A stretch of 64,000 nucleotides of DNA from Streptomyces sp. PKU-EA00015. GTDB lineage: Bacteria > Actinomycetota > Actinomycetes > Streptomycetales > Streptomycetaceae. Below, in pieces: positions 47,359-55,441 of the stretch. Position numbers and translations under genes: made by a program. The DNA is taken from the NCBI RefSeq assembly GCF_013387495.1, contig NZ_JABZEE010000040.1:29197-93196 (forward strand), written 5' to 3'. Position 1 is the stretch's first letter. Every line of letters begins with the position of its first letter. Under the pieces are notes generated by a model. That model made no database searches and was not told the DNA's origin. It saw only the letters and a list, made by a program, of their open reading frames with translations.

Positions 47359-47394
47359 GGGCGTTCCGCGTCTCGTGGGCGTTCCGCGTCTCGC
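47359..47394. repeat. Two tandem 18-bp repeats
   Basis: GGGCGTTCCGCGTCTCG plus one variable base occurs twice in tandem (47359-47376, 47377-47394), with a degenerate third copy after it. The array lies in the 266-bp gap between phoX and ppk2. Function is unknown. Confidence 0.6.
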
Positions 47395-47515
47395 GGGCGT
47401 CCCCGCGTGCGTTTTCGTCCCGCGGGCATGCCGGTCCCCGTGGGCGCCGCGCTCGCGGCGGCGGGCGTCGCGTCGCACGATCGTGGGAGACGCACGGACG
47501 CGGAAGGGGCACGCG

Positions 47516-48421
47516 GTGGCCAAGGACGACGCGAAAAAGCAGCGCGGGCGGACCGCCGGGACCGACGAGCCGCAACAGCCCGTCGCGCTGAGCGAGCTGC
47601 TGCGAATCGCGCCGGGCGACCGTGTCGACCTGTCCCGCCACGACCCGTCCGCCACCCCGGGCGGCCCGCCCGACAAGGCGGCCGGCCTGGCGGCGACCGC
47701 CCTGATGGGCCCGCGCCTCGCCGATCTCCAGGAACGGCTGTACGCGGCGGCCACCGCGGGCGACCGCCGCCGCCTGCTGCTGGTGCTCCAGGGCATGGAC
47801 ACCAGCGGCAAGGGCGGCACGCTGAACCATGTCGTGGGCCTGTTCAACCCGGTGGGCTGCCGTATCAAGGCCTTCAAGGCGCCGACGCCGGAGGAGCGCG
47901 GCCAGCCCTTCCTGTGGCGTATCAGCCGGGCACTGCCGCACCCCGGCGAGATCGGCATCTTCGACCGCTCGCACTACGAGGACGTGCTGATCGCCCGCGT
48001 GCGCGAGCTCGTCCCCCGCGAGCGGCTCACCCGCCGCTACGGGCAGATCAACCGCTTCGAGAACGAGCTCGCCGAGGACGGCGTCACTCTGGTCAAGGCC
48101 TTCCTGCACATCGGCTTCGACGAGCAGCGCCGCCGCCTGCTGAAGCGGATCGACAACCCCGCCAAGCACTGGAAGTTCAACCCGGGCGACCTGGAGGAAC
48201 GGGCCCTGTGGCCCGCCTACCAGGAGGCGTACGAGATCGCCCTGGAACGGTGCTCGACGCAGGCGGCGCCCTGGTTCGTCGTGCCGGCCGACCGCAAGTG
48301 GTACCGCAACTGGGCGGTCAGCAGGCTCCTGCTGGAACACCTCGAAGCCATGGACCCGCGGTTCCCTGCGGGCGGCTTCGACGCGGCGAAGTGCCGCGAG
48401 TGGCTGCTGGCCGGGACCTGA
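47516..48421 (+). CDS. Polyphosphate kinase 2 family protein
   Basis: The 301-residue protein belongs to PPK2: Walker A LQGMDTSGKGGTLNH, then RISRALPHPGEIGIFDRSHYEDVL (Walker B region) and the lid HIGFDEQRRRLLKRID. It transfers phosphate between polyphosphate and nucleotides. The N-terminal 50 residues are polar and probably disordered. GTG 47516 follows GGAAGGGG; a longer frame from 47375 lacks a ribosome site. It follows phoX on the same strand. Confidence 0.93.
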   Translation: MAKDDAKKQRGRTAGTDEPQQPVALSELLRIAPGDRVDLSRHDPSATPGGPPDKAAGLAATALMGPRLADLQERLYAAATAGDRRRLLLVLQGMDTSGKGGTLNHVVGLFNPVGCRIKAFKAPTPEERGQPFLWRISRALPHPGEIGIFDRSHYEDVLIARVRELVPRERLTRRYGQINRFENELAEDGVTLVKAFLHIGFDEQRRRLLKRIDNPAKHWKFNPGDLEERALWPAYQEAYEIALERCSTQAAPWFVVPADRKWYRNWAVSRLLLEHLEAMDPRFPAGGFDAAKCREWLLAGT

Positions 48422-48443
48422 GCGCGCCCTTGCGGACCGGTGG

Positions 48444-48857
48444 TCACTCGATGACGAGCTCGACCGGCAGGTTGCCGCGGGTGGCCTTGGAGTACGGGCA
48501 GTACGCGTGCGTCTTCTCCAGCAGCTCGCGGCCCGCCTCGCCCTGGAGGTGGTCGGGGAGCTCGACGCGCATGATCACGGAGAGGCCGAAGCCGCCGTCG
48601 GTGTCCTTGCCGATGGAGACCTCGGCGGTCACCGAGGCGTCCTTGACGTCGATCTTCTCCTGGCGGCCGATGGCGCCCATCGCGCTGGCGAAGCAGGCGG
48701 CGTAGCCCGCGGCGAAGAGCTGCTCGGGGTTGGTGCCCTGCCCGTTGCCGCCGAGGGCCGCGGGGAACGCGAGCGGCAGGTCGATCTGGCCGTCCGAACT
48801 GACGGCGCGGCCTTCGCGGCCGTTGGCGGTGGCGACAGCGGTGTAGAGCGCGTCCAT
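48444..48857 (-). CDS. ohr: Organic hydroperoxide resistance protein Ohr
   Basis: The 137-residue protein is an Ohr: MDALYTAVATANGREGR, the first redox Cys in FAAGYAACFASAM and the second in HAYCPYSKATRGN. It reduces fatty-acid and other organic hydroperoxides using thiol donors. It is divergent from an OhrR-type regulator gene, with the operator between them, and convergent with ppk2. Confidence 0.95.
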   Translation of the reverse strand: MDALYTAVATANGREGRAVSSDGQIDLPLAFPAALGGNGQGTNPEQLFAAGYAACFASAMGAIGRQEKIDVKDASVTAEVSIGKDTDGGFGLSVIMRVELPDHLQGEAGRELLEKTHAYCPYSKATRGNLPVELVIE

Positions 48858-48933
48858 GAGTCCATCCCTCTTCGTCCGGTGATGCGGTGGCGGTCCGCCG
48901 TGGAGCGGGCCGCCCCACTAATAAAGCACACGA

Positions 48934-48953
48934 TTAAGTTGCGCACAACTCAA
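48934..48953. promoter_or_regulatory. Candidate OhrR operator
   Basis: TTAAGTTGCGCACAACTCAA is an inverted repeat with a 4-base centre and one mismatch per arm. It lies 77 bp before ohr and 29 bp before ohrR, the normal place for an OhrR site controlling both genes. Confidence 0.7.
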
Positions 48954-48981
48954 TGGTCCGCAGCTTGGTACTCTGGGACGC

Positions 48982-49509
48982 ATGGACGGACGCGACGAAC
49001 GCACCCAGAACACGACACTGCGCGATGTGGCGGACGAGGACTTCCTGCGCCTCGACCACCAGATCTGCTTCTCGCTGCACGCCGCGGCGCGCGCGTTCAA
49101 CGGCATCTACCGCTCGGCCCTGAAGGACCTGGGCCTCACCTACCCCCAGTACCTGGTGATGCTGGTCCTCTGGGAGCACGGGGAACTGCCCGTCAAGCAG
49201 ATCGGCGAGCATCTGCGCCTCGACTCGGGCACGCTGTCCCCACTGCTCAAGCGCCTGGAGGCGACGGGGTATGTGGAGCGCCGGCGCGGTGTGGCGGACG
49301 AGCGTTCCGTGACGGCACGGCCCACCGCCGAGGGCGAGGCACTGCGCAACCGGGCACTGGGCGTGCCGCGCAGGATCGCGGAGGCCACGGGCCTGTCGCT
49401 CGACCGGGTGCGGGCGCTGCGCGCGGAGCTGGACGCGCTGACTGCGACGCTGGACACGGCGGGCAGCGGCGCCGGCGACTGCGCCACCGTCGGGCCGGAG
49501 ACGGACTGA
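48982..49509 (+). CDS. ohrR: MarR-family redox regulator OhrR
   Basis: The 175-residue protein is a MarR winged-helix regulator. The peroxide-sensing Cys sits in HQICFSLHAAARAF near the N-terminus, as in OhrR. The DNA-binding helices are PVKQIGEHLRLDSGTLSPLLKRLEA and the wing is GYVERRRGVADERSV. Oxidation of the Cys by organic peroxides releases the operator and induces ohr. It is divergent from ohr, and a long hairpin follows its stop. Confidence 0.95.
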   Translation: MDGRDERTQNTTLRDVADEDFLRLDHQICFSLHAAARAFNGIYRSALKDLGLTYPQYLVMLVLWEHGELPVKQIGEHLRLDSGTLSPLLKRLEATGYVERRRGVADERSVTARPTAEGEALRNRALGVPRRIAEATGLSLDRVRALRAELDALTATLDTAGSGAGDCATVGPETD

Positions 49510-49557
49510 GGGCGGCGGAGCTCCGGGGGCCGGAAGGCCGCCGGAACTCCGCCGCCC
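49510..49557. terminator. Long bidirectional terminator hairpin
   Basis: The stem pairs 49510-49526 with 49541-49557: 11 bp, one A/C mismatch, then 5 bp. The loop itself folds as GGCC-GGAA-GGCC. It starts directly after the ohrR stop and faces the convergent protease gene. Confidence 0.85.
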
Positions 49558-49572
49558 CTGTGCCGGGTGCGG

Positions 49573-50925
49573 TCAGCCCTGCCGACGGGCGAACCCGTCC
49601 TCGCCGCCGTCCTGCGCGTCGCCGGCGCCGTTGCCCGCGCCCGCGTCGTTCGCGTCTCCGGCGTCCTGCGCGCCGCCGCCGTCACCGGCACCCGCGCCCG
49701 GGTCACCGGCACCCGCGTCGTTCGCGCCTCCGGCGTCCTGCGCACCGCCGCCGTCACCGGCACCCGCACCCGGGTCACCGGCGCCCGCGCCGTCACCGCC
49801 CCCGGCGCCGCCCGCGCCCGAGCCGATCTGCGCGCCGACCGCGGCGAGCGCCGTCGTCACCGGCTGGAAGAACGTCTCGCCGCCCGACGTGCAGTCGCCG
49901 CTGCCGCCCGATGTCAGGCCGATCGCGAGTCCTTCGCGGGTGAACATCGCTCCGCCGCTGTCGCCCGGCTCCGCGCAGACGTCGGTCTGGATCAGCCCGG
50001 TGACCGTGCCCTCGGGGTAGTTCACGGTCGCGTTCAGCCCCGTGACCTGGCCGTCGTCGAGGCCGGTGGTGCTTCCCATGCGGAACACCTGCTGACCCAC
50101 CGCCGCGTCGCCCACGCCCACGATGTCCAGCGTCTGGCCGTTCCCGAGGTCGACCGTGCTCGGCGCCTGCGTCGCCGGGTCGTCGTACGTGACCAGCGCG
50201 AAGTCGCCGTCGCCGGGGAACGTCGCGGCCTGGACCGTGCCGATGGGAGCGCCGTTGGCGTCCTCGGACCACTGCTCGGCGGCCACACCGCAGTGGCCCG
50301 CCGTGAGGAAGCCCGGCGCACCGTCCTGCGTGGTCACGTTGAAGCCGAGGGAACAGCGCGCGCCGCCGCCGAAGACGGCGTCGCCGCCTTCCAGGAAGGT
50401 CCTGAACTCGCCCGCCGACTTCTTGATACGGGCCGTGCCGGAGCCCAGCGACCCGACGGCCGACTCCAGCTTGTCCCAGCGTGCGCCGAGAACGGTGCGG
50501 TCGGCGGTGACCAGGATCTGGTTGGTCCTCGGGTCGACGGCCCAAGCCGTGCCGGGGATGGTGGCCTGCGCGGCGAGTGTGCTCGCCGCGGCTTTCAGCT
50601 CGCCCATGCTGTTCTCGACGCTTCTGGCCACGGCGCCGGTCTCGTTGACCTGGTCCATCGCGTCGTCGTCACCGACGACATTGACGACGAGCTGCTTCTT
50701 TCCCGCGTCGTAGTAGGCGCCCGCGTACGCGTCGCCCAGTTCGGGGCCCAGCCGCGACAGCAGGTCCTGGGCGGAAGCGGCGCTCATCGCCCTGGGGGCC
50801 GCGTCGGCGCCGGAATCCGACTGCGACGCGTTGGCGTGCGGCAGCAGGACGGCCGCCGCGGCGATGCCCACCGCCCCGGCTCCTGCAAGCACGGCCTTTC
50901 GCTTGGGTATTCGCCTGTGACTCAA
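49573..50925 (-). CDS. Secreted S1 serine protease with Gly/Ala-rich tail
   Basis: The 450-residue precursor has a twin-Arg-like signal (IPKRKAVLAGAGAVGIAAAAV), a pro-region (about 40-180), an alpha-lytic/streptogrisin-type domain (about 185-375) and a Gly/Ala/Asp-rich tail. The triad is His in FLTAGHCGVAA, Asp in GDGDFALVTYD and Ser in EPGDSGGAMF. The TTG start at 50925 is supported by AGGAGG 7 bases before it. The tail contains two perfect-length 24-residue repeats. It may anchor the enzyme or act as a spacer. Confidence 0.9.
   Translation of the reverse strand: MSHRRIPKRKAVLAGAGAVGIAAAAVLLPHANASQSDSGADAAPRAMSAASAQDLLSRLGPELGDAYAGAYYDAGKKQLVVNVVGDDDAMDQVNETGAVARSVENSMGELKAAASTLAAQATIPGTAWAVDPRTNQILVTADRTVLGARWDKLESAVGSLGSGTARIKKSAGEFRTFLEGGDAVFGGGARCSLGFNVTTQDGAPGFLTAGHCGVAAEQWSEDANGAPIGTVQAATFPGDGDFALVTYDDPATQAPSTVDLGNGQTLDIVGVGDAAVGQQVFRMGSTTGLDDGQVTGLNATVNYPEGTVTGLIQTDVCAEPGDSGGAMFTREGLAIGLTSGGSGDCTSGGETFFQPVTTALAAVGAQIGSGAGGAGGGDGAGAGDPGAGAGDGGGAQDAGGANDAGAGDPGAGAGDGGGAQDAGDANDAGAGNGAGDAQDGGEDGFARRQG
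49641..49784 (-). repeat. Two in-frame 72-bp repeats in protease tail
   Basis: Two near-identical 72-bp units (49641-49712 and 49713-49784) encode 24-residue copies of a Gly/Ala/Asp-rich sequence (GDPGAGAGDGGGAQDAG type). The unit length keeps frame, so copy number can change without breaking the gene. Confidence 0.85.
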
Positions 50926-51066
50926 CTCGCTGCCTCCTGCGGGGGGTACGGAATCCGGTTGCCGGAGGGAACCGGGGGACGCGTCCGACCCTTGATACGG
51001 AGGAGGCGGGCGTTGTGCTCATCGACGGCCGTCGGTGAAGGGCCCATTCCGCACACCGACGAGGCG

Positions 51067-51579
51067 TCAGACTCCTTCCGCCGACGGCAGTTCGGTGCCG
51101 CAGCGGCTGCAGTACCGTGCGCCGATGTCCTCGGCGGGACGGTCGCAGCCGGGGCAGATCCGGTGGAGCAGGCAGGCGGACTCGCCGCCCTCCGCGGCCC
51201 GGCGGGGAGTGCCGGCCTCCGCCGGCCTGATGGAGAGACCGGGCCGCCGCCGGTGCGCCGTCACGTACACGAGCCCGTCCGGCCCGGCGGCGAGGGCGCG
51301 CTCGGTGCCGTGGGGCAGCCAGGCCACGCAGCCGGGCCCGAGCCGCTGGGCCTCGTCGCCGACGGTGAGTTCGCCGCTCCCGGCGAGCACACACAGCAGG
51401 ACGTCCAGGTCGGGCTCGACATGGCGCGCGACGCTGTCGCCGGGCAGGACGCGAATGACGTTGGCGTCCAGCTGGCGTGCGGCCGGATCCAGCCGCCACA
51501 CGGCGCCGCCCCGGCCTTCCGGCACGGCGAGCAGGTCCTGCATGGTGGCGAGCACACCGGCCGTGAGGGGCGGGGTCAT
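51067..51579 (-). CDS. Cupin protein with C-terminal zinc ribbon
   Basis: The 170-residue protein begins with a cupin barrel (about 20-110: RVLPGDSVARHVEPDLDVLLCVLAGS, LGPGCVAWLPHGTER). His and Glu ligands of a standard cupin are partly kept. The C-terminus is a zinc ribbon with CPGC and CSRC pairs (about 143-163). Fusion of the two suggests a regulatory or binding role, not plain catalysis. The gene is flanked by a convergent-strand deacetylase gene and the protease gene; no function is assigned. Confidence 0.8.
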   Translation of the reverse strand: MTPPLTAGVLATMQDLLAVPEGRGGAVWRLDPAARQLDANVIRVLPGDSVARHVEPDLDVLLCVLAGSGELTVGDEAQRLGPGCVAWLPHGTERALAAGPDGLVYVTAHRRRPGLSIRPAEAGTPRRAAEGGESACLLHRICPGCDRPAEDIGARYCSRCGTELPSAEGV

Positions 51580-51741
51580 GCCATTCCTCCTGAACGAGAT
51601 CCGCGCAGCGGACCGTGGAACGAGCCGGACGCATCATTGCACGGTGCAACGGACAGGGCCGAACACTCTGCCGTGAAAGCAACCCTGACGCAGGACCCTT
51701 CCCGACGGCCCATCGGGCCGATGATCATATATTTTCCGCCA

Positions 51742-52659
51742 GTGACCACTTCTGCACGAAGATATGCGGCCACGGCCGCCTTGGGTGCCGTACTTGCCGG
51801 ATGCGGCAGCGACCCCGATACCTCCCCCGGCGCCGATCCCCACGCCGCCGTGCTCGGGGCGTCTCCCTCCCCCACCGCTTCCGGCCAGGACGCCGCGTCG
51901 CCCCAGCCGGGCAACCCCCGCGAACCGGGCGCACTGCAGCGGCCGAAGGCGCCGACCCTCGCCCCCGGGCCGCACGGGCTGACCCCCGTCTTCCGGCGTG
52001 CGGCGGCCCCGGCCGCCACGGCCCCCAAGACCGTCGCGCTCACCTTCGACGCGGACATGACAGCCGATCAGGGCCCGCGCGCCGCACGGGGCGAGCGCTT
52101 CGACAACCCGGGGCTCATCGCGGCGCTGCGCGCGCTGAAGGTTCCCGCCACCGTCTTCATGACCGGCCGCTGGGCCGAGGAGTACCCCGCGCAGGCGAGG
52201 GCCATCGGCACGGACCCGCTCTTCGAGACCGCCAACCACTCCTACAGCCACCATGCCTTCACGCCCGACTGCTACGGGCTCCCGGCCGTCGCCGCCAAGG
52301 ACATGCGGGCGGACGTGGAACGCGCGTTCACGGCGTTCGCGAAGGCCGGGGTGCGCAACGCGGTGCCGTACTTCCGCTTCCCCGGCGGCTGCTACGACGA
52401 CGGCGCGCTGCGCGCGATCGCGCCCGCCGAGGTCACCGCGGTGCAGTGGGACGTCGTCAGCGGCGACGCCTTCGCGACCGACGCGGACGCCGTCGCCGAG
52501 CAGGTCCTCGCCGGCGTGCGGCCGGGATCGCTCGTGGTCATGCACTGCACGCGCAGCGCGGCGCCGGTCACCGAGGAGGCGGTGCGCCGGATCGTCCCCG
52601 AGCTGCGCCGCCGCGGGTACCGCTTCGTGAAGGTCTCGGACCTGATGCGCCCCTCGTAG
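51742..52659 (+). CDS. Polysaccharide deacetylase lipoprotein
   Basis: The 305-residue protein starts at GTG 51742 with a lipoprotein signal ending LAGC, then a Pro/Ala-rich linker and a NodB domain (about 110-300). Motif 1 is LTFDADMTADQG (metal Asp), motif 2 is ANHSYSHHAF (HSxxH metal ligands), and RFPGGCYDD is motif 3. It deacetylates peptidoglycan, chitin or similar polymers outside the membrane. An ATG at 51721 is an alternative start. A TATATT at about 51728 could be a promoter close to the start. Confidence 0.85.
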   Translation: MTTSARRYAATAALGAVLAGCGSDPDTSPGADPHAAVLGASPSPTASGQDAASPQPGNPREPGALQRPKAPTLAPGPHGLTPVFRRAAAPAATAPKTVALTFDADMTADQGPRAARGERFDNPGLIAALRALKVPATVFMTGRWAEEYPAQARAIGTDPLFETANHSYSHHAFTPDCYGLPAVAAKDMRADVERAFTAFAKAGVRNAVPYFRFPGGCYDDGALRAIAPAEVTAVQWDVVSGDAFATDADAVAEQVLAGVRPGSLVVMHCTRSAAPVTEEAVRRIVPELRRRGYRFVKVSDLMRPS

Positions 52660-52678
52660 CGCGTCCGCCCGCCCCGGG

Positions 52679-52882
52679 TCAGCCGGAGCAGGCCGACTTC
52701 TCGGCCTCTCGCCACTCGCAGACGGGGCACAGCGGAGCGCCCTTGACGGACGCGGGGTACTCGGTCGGCTCGCGGCACAGCACGCACTCGGCGAACTCCT
52801 CGCCGGGTGCCGCGTCCGCGGCACCTCCGGCGGCGGTGCCGGAGTCGGCCGGGGTCTCGCAGTACGGCTCGTGCTCGTCCAT
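52679..52882 (-). CDS. Small Cys-pair (zinc-binding-like) protein
   Basis: The 67-residue protein has CVLC and CPVC pairs in its C-terminal half, consistent with one zinc site. The N-terminus is Ala/Gly/Glu-rich. Its end lies 19 bp past the deacetylase stop on the other strand. No family is recognised, but the Cys pattern and codon bias support a real gene. Confidence 0.6.
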   Translation of the reverse strand: MDEHEPYCETPADSGTAAGGAADAAPGEEFAECVLCREPTEYPASVKGAPLCPVCEWREAEKSACSG

Positions 52883-52927
52883 ACGTACGACTGTAGTCCG
52901 CGGCCGGGGGCGACGCGGGCCCTTGTC

Positions 52928-53620
52928 CTAGGCCGCCGCGGCTCCCCCGTCCGCACCCCGCAGGGAGCACAGCAGGCAGGTGATCGCGGCCGCAGCGGCC
53001 GCGATCAGCGCCGCGGCCAGGAGGGCGGACACCGGCAGGTGGACCGTTCCCGTCCGCGAGCCGGTGACGAGGACGCTCACCGCGTGCTGGGCGGGTGAGC
53101 CGGTGGTCACCAGGGCCAGCAGCGCCGCCGTCGCGGTGGCCAGCAGCGACCAGCCGCGCGCGTGCAGCACGGGACGGGTGCACAGCGCGCCCACCGCAGC
53201 GCCGACCAGGACGCTCACCGCGCACGCGAGCAGCCCGGCGGCCACGGCGGGCAGCAGGGGGACCACGACCCTGTGGTCGGCGCTCCTCGCGTCGCTGATC
53301 AGCGCGACGACCCCGGTCGCCACGGCGCCGATCGCCCCCGCCCAGGCCACGGCGGCGAGCAGGGCCGACAGGTGTACCCGCGGCGGACCCGCGGCGGCGA
53401 CCGTGACGGCGCGCGCGGCGGGCGGCTCCTGGGTGGCGCAGACACGCACCAGCCAAGCGGTGACCGGCAGGAGCGCGGCGGCCGTCCAGCCGAGCGCGTC
53501 GAGCACCGGCCTGCCGCCCTGCACGCCGACGGTCAAGGTGATGCCGTAGAGCAGTACGGGCGGCAGCCAGCGCTGGGAGCGCAGCAGGAGAGCGGCCTGA
53601 TAGCCGAAGAGAGCGGTCAT
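52928..53620 (-). CDS. ABC transporter membrane protein
   Basis: The 230-residue protein has about six hydrophobic helices and no other domain (for example VLLYGITLTVGVQG, LLAAVAWAGAIGAVATGVVAL and LLAAALIAAAAAAITCLLC). ATG 53620 overlaps the ATPase stop by four bases (53617-53620), so it is the membrane partner of that ATPase. The substrate is unknown; the gene order AIM24-ATPase-permease suggests one transcript. Confidence 0.85.
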   Translation of the reverse strand: MTALFGYQAALLLRSQRWLPPVLLYGITLTVGVQGGRPVLDALGWTAAALLPVTAWLVRVCATQEPPAARAVTVAAAGPPRVHLSALLAAVAWAGAIGAVATGVVALISDARSADHRVVVPLLPAVAAGLLACAVSVLVGAAVGALCTRPVLHARGWSLLATATAALLALVTTGSPAQHAVSVLVTGSRTGTVHLPVSALLAAALIAAAAAAITCLLCSLRGADGGAAAA

Positions 53621-54687
53621 GGTGTGCCGTGCCCCGTGGTCGTGTGCGTGCGGGTGGCCTCTTCGCCGGACGCGCCGCGACCCGCCACCCCCGAGACACG
53701 GCCCGGCTCCTCGTCCGGCCCGGACCGTGCGGGGGCGCCCGCGAGCAGGCCGTCGGGCGCGGCGACGCCGTCGGCCTCGTCGCCGGGACCACCCGGCGTC
53801 CCCGCGGCATGGCCCACCTGGTCTCCCGTGGCGGCGGCCGGCGTCGGAGCGGGCGTGTTCGGAGGGTCGAGCCGGCGGATGTGCCACGGCGGCCGGGACG
53901 TCAGCAGCGCCCGGAGCAGGGCGTCCGAGTGCGCGGCGGAGACGGAGAACACCGTGGCGCCGTCCTGGCCCGGGGCGCTGTCGGGCGCGCCGGGCAGGTC
54001 CCCGGGCGCCGCCGCGCCCGGCGGCCCCACCGCCACGATCCGGGTGCGAGGCCCCGGCGGCCCGTCGGCGGACCGCGGTACGACCGGCGCCAGCCGGCCC
54101 TCCCGTACGGCGTGGACGGCATCGACCGCGCCCGCCAGCCGGCGCGGATCGTGGTCGACGAACACGACCGCCGCCCCCGCCACGACAAGCTCGGCGACCG
54201 CCCGGTCGAGTTCCTGTCGGGCCGCCGCGTCCAGTCCGGTCCACGCCTCGTCGAGCACCAGCAGCTCCGGCCCGGCGAGGAGCGCCTGGGCGACGGCGAC
54301 CTTCTGGCTGGTGCCCTTGGACAGCTCACCGAGCGGCGTACGGGCATGGCCCGCGGCGCCGAAGCGCTCCAGCCACTCCGCCGCGGCAGCCGAAGCCGCC
54401 CTCCGGCCGAGACCGTGGATCCGTCCGAGGTGGACCAGGTAACCGTGTGCGGTGAACGGCAGCGCGGCCGGGAACCGTTCGGGTACGTACGCCGTGCGCG
54501 GCCGGTCCGTGACGCGGCCCTCGGTCGGTGCGTCGATACCGGCGAGCAGCCTGAGCAGTGTCGATTTGCCGCTGCCGTTGGCGCCTTCGACACGGACCAG
54601 GGTGCGCGGGGCGAGGTCGAGGTCGACGCCGCGCAGCACCCACGGACCGCCGAGGCCGTAACGTCGGCCGACTCCTTGCAGCCTCAG
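53617..54687 (-). CDS. ABC transporter ATPase, apparent CTG start
   Basis: The 356-residue protein has Walker A EGANGSGKSTLLRLL (about 36-50), signature LSKGTSQKVAVAQALL and Walker B LLVLDEAWTGLD. The usual N-terminus would lie near LRLQGVGRRYG, but no ATG, GTG or TTG occurs there. CTG 54685-54687 overlaps the AIM24 stop as CTGA, 7 bases after AAGGCGG, so a coupled CTG start is the best fit. GTG 54639 is the first standard alternative. A Pro/Gly-rich tail of about 140 residues follows the ATPase domain. Confidence 0.75.
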   Translation of the reverse strand: MRLQGVGRRYGLGGPWVLRGVDLDLAPRTLVRVEGANGSGKSTLLRLLAGIDAPTEGRVTDRPRTAYVPERFPAALPFTAHGYLVHLGRIHGLGRRAASAAAAEWLERFGAAGHARTPLGELSKGTSQKVAVAQALLAGPELLVLDEAWTGLDAAARQELDRAVAELVVAGAAVVFVDHDPRRLAGAVDAVHAVREGRLAPVVPRSADGPPGPRTRIVAVGPPGAAAPGDLPGAPDSAPGQDGATVFSVSAAHSDALLRALLTSRPPWHIRRLDPPNTPAPTPAAATGDQVGHAAGTPGGPGDEADGVAAPDGLLAGAPARSGPDEEPGRVSGVAGRGASGEEATRTHTTTGHGTP

Positions 54688-55361
54688 CTCTGCGCCGCCT
54701 TCTGCGGAGTGGCCTCGCTGGGCCTGACGATCACGAACCCCTCGCCCTCCAGCTTCAACTGGACCGCCTCGCCCGAACCTCCGCGGATCATCGATCCGAT
54801 GGACTGCGAGCGGTGCAGCGAGGTGCTCAGGTGGGCGCTCCAGCCGACGACCGCGTCCGTGTCCACGAACACCGGCTGCTGGTGGGTGACGGGGATCACG
54901 ATCGGGCTGCCCTCGCAGATGACCGCGAGCTTCCCGTAGCCGGTGAAGACGCTGTTGAAGATGCCGCCGCCCGTCATGCCGGCGCCCTTCACCGTCTTTA
55001 TCTCGTAGGACAGGGTCGCGTCGAAGCACAGCACGTTGCGGCCGTTGACGGTCAGCGCGTCGCCCTGCTCGATGTCCACGATGAAGCAGTTGGCCGCCTC
55101 GTGCGCGAACCACGCCTCGCCCTGGCCGCGCACCGCCATCAACGGCAGGCCCTCACCCGTGACGGCTCGCTTGAGCATGCCGCCGATGCCCTGGCCCTTG
55201 CGCTCGAACTGGAGATTGCCGCGGAAGGCGATCATCGAGCCCTGGCGCGCGTGCATCTCCCCGTTGACCGCGTACTTGACCGACTTTGCGTTCTGCAACG
55301 TCATGCCCGGCACCGTCGCCTGCTGCGCCATGTTGTCGCCGTTGAAAAGATCGCTCTTCAT
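54684..55361 (-). CDS. AIM24-family protein
   Basis: The 225-residue protein matches the AIM24/TRAP-like beta-helix family: MTLQNAKSVKYAVNGEMHARQ, AWFAHEAANCFIVDIEQGDAL, GGGIFNSVFTGYGKLAVIC and HQQPVFVDTDAVVGWS. The role of bacterial members is not settled. ATG 55361 was chosen because MKSDLF is the usual start; ATG 55370 is possible. Its stop overlaps the ABC ATPase start, so it leads a three-gene operon. Confidence 0.9.
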   Translation of the reverse strand: MKSDLFNGDNMAQQATVPGMTLQNAKSVKYAVNGEMHARQGSMIAFRGNLQFERKGQGIGGMLKRAVTGEGLPLMAVRGQGEAWFAHEAANCFIVDIEQGDALTVNGRNVLCFDATLSYEIKTVKGAGMTGGGIFNSVFTGYGKLAVICEGSPIVIPVTHQQPVFVDTDAVVGWSAHLSTSLHRSQSIGSMIRGGSGEAVQLKLEGEGFVIVRPSEATPQKAAQS

Positions 55362-55441
55362 GGGAGGCATCGTCGCCCGGAGCCACTCGTTCCGCCAACT
55401 GCCCCGAAGTCGCCCGGCGTGGCGGCTGGCACACTGATCGG

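Noticed and set aside
49567..52659. A 1030-codon open frame spanning several genes on the plus strand
   Set aside because: Only its last 305 codons (polysaccharide deacetylase) have family motifs; the first two thirds is the reverse complement of the serine protease and cupin genes.
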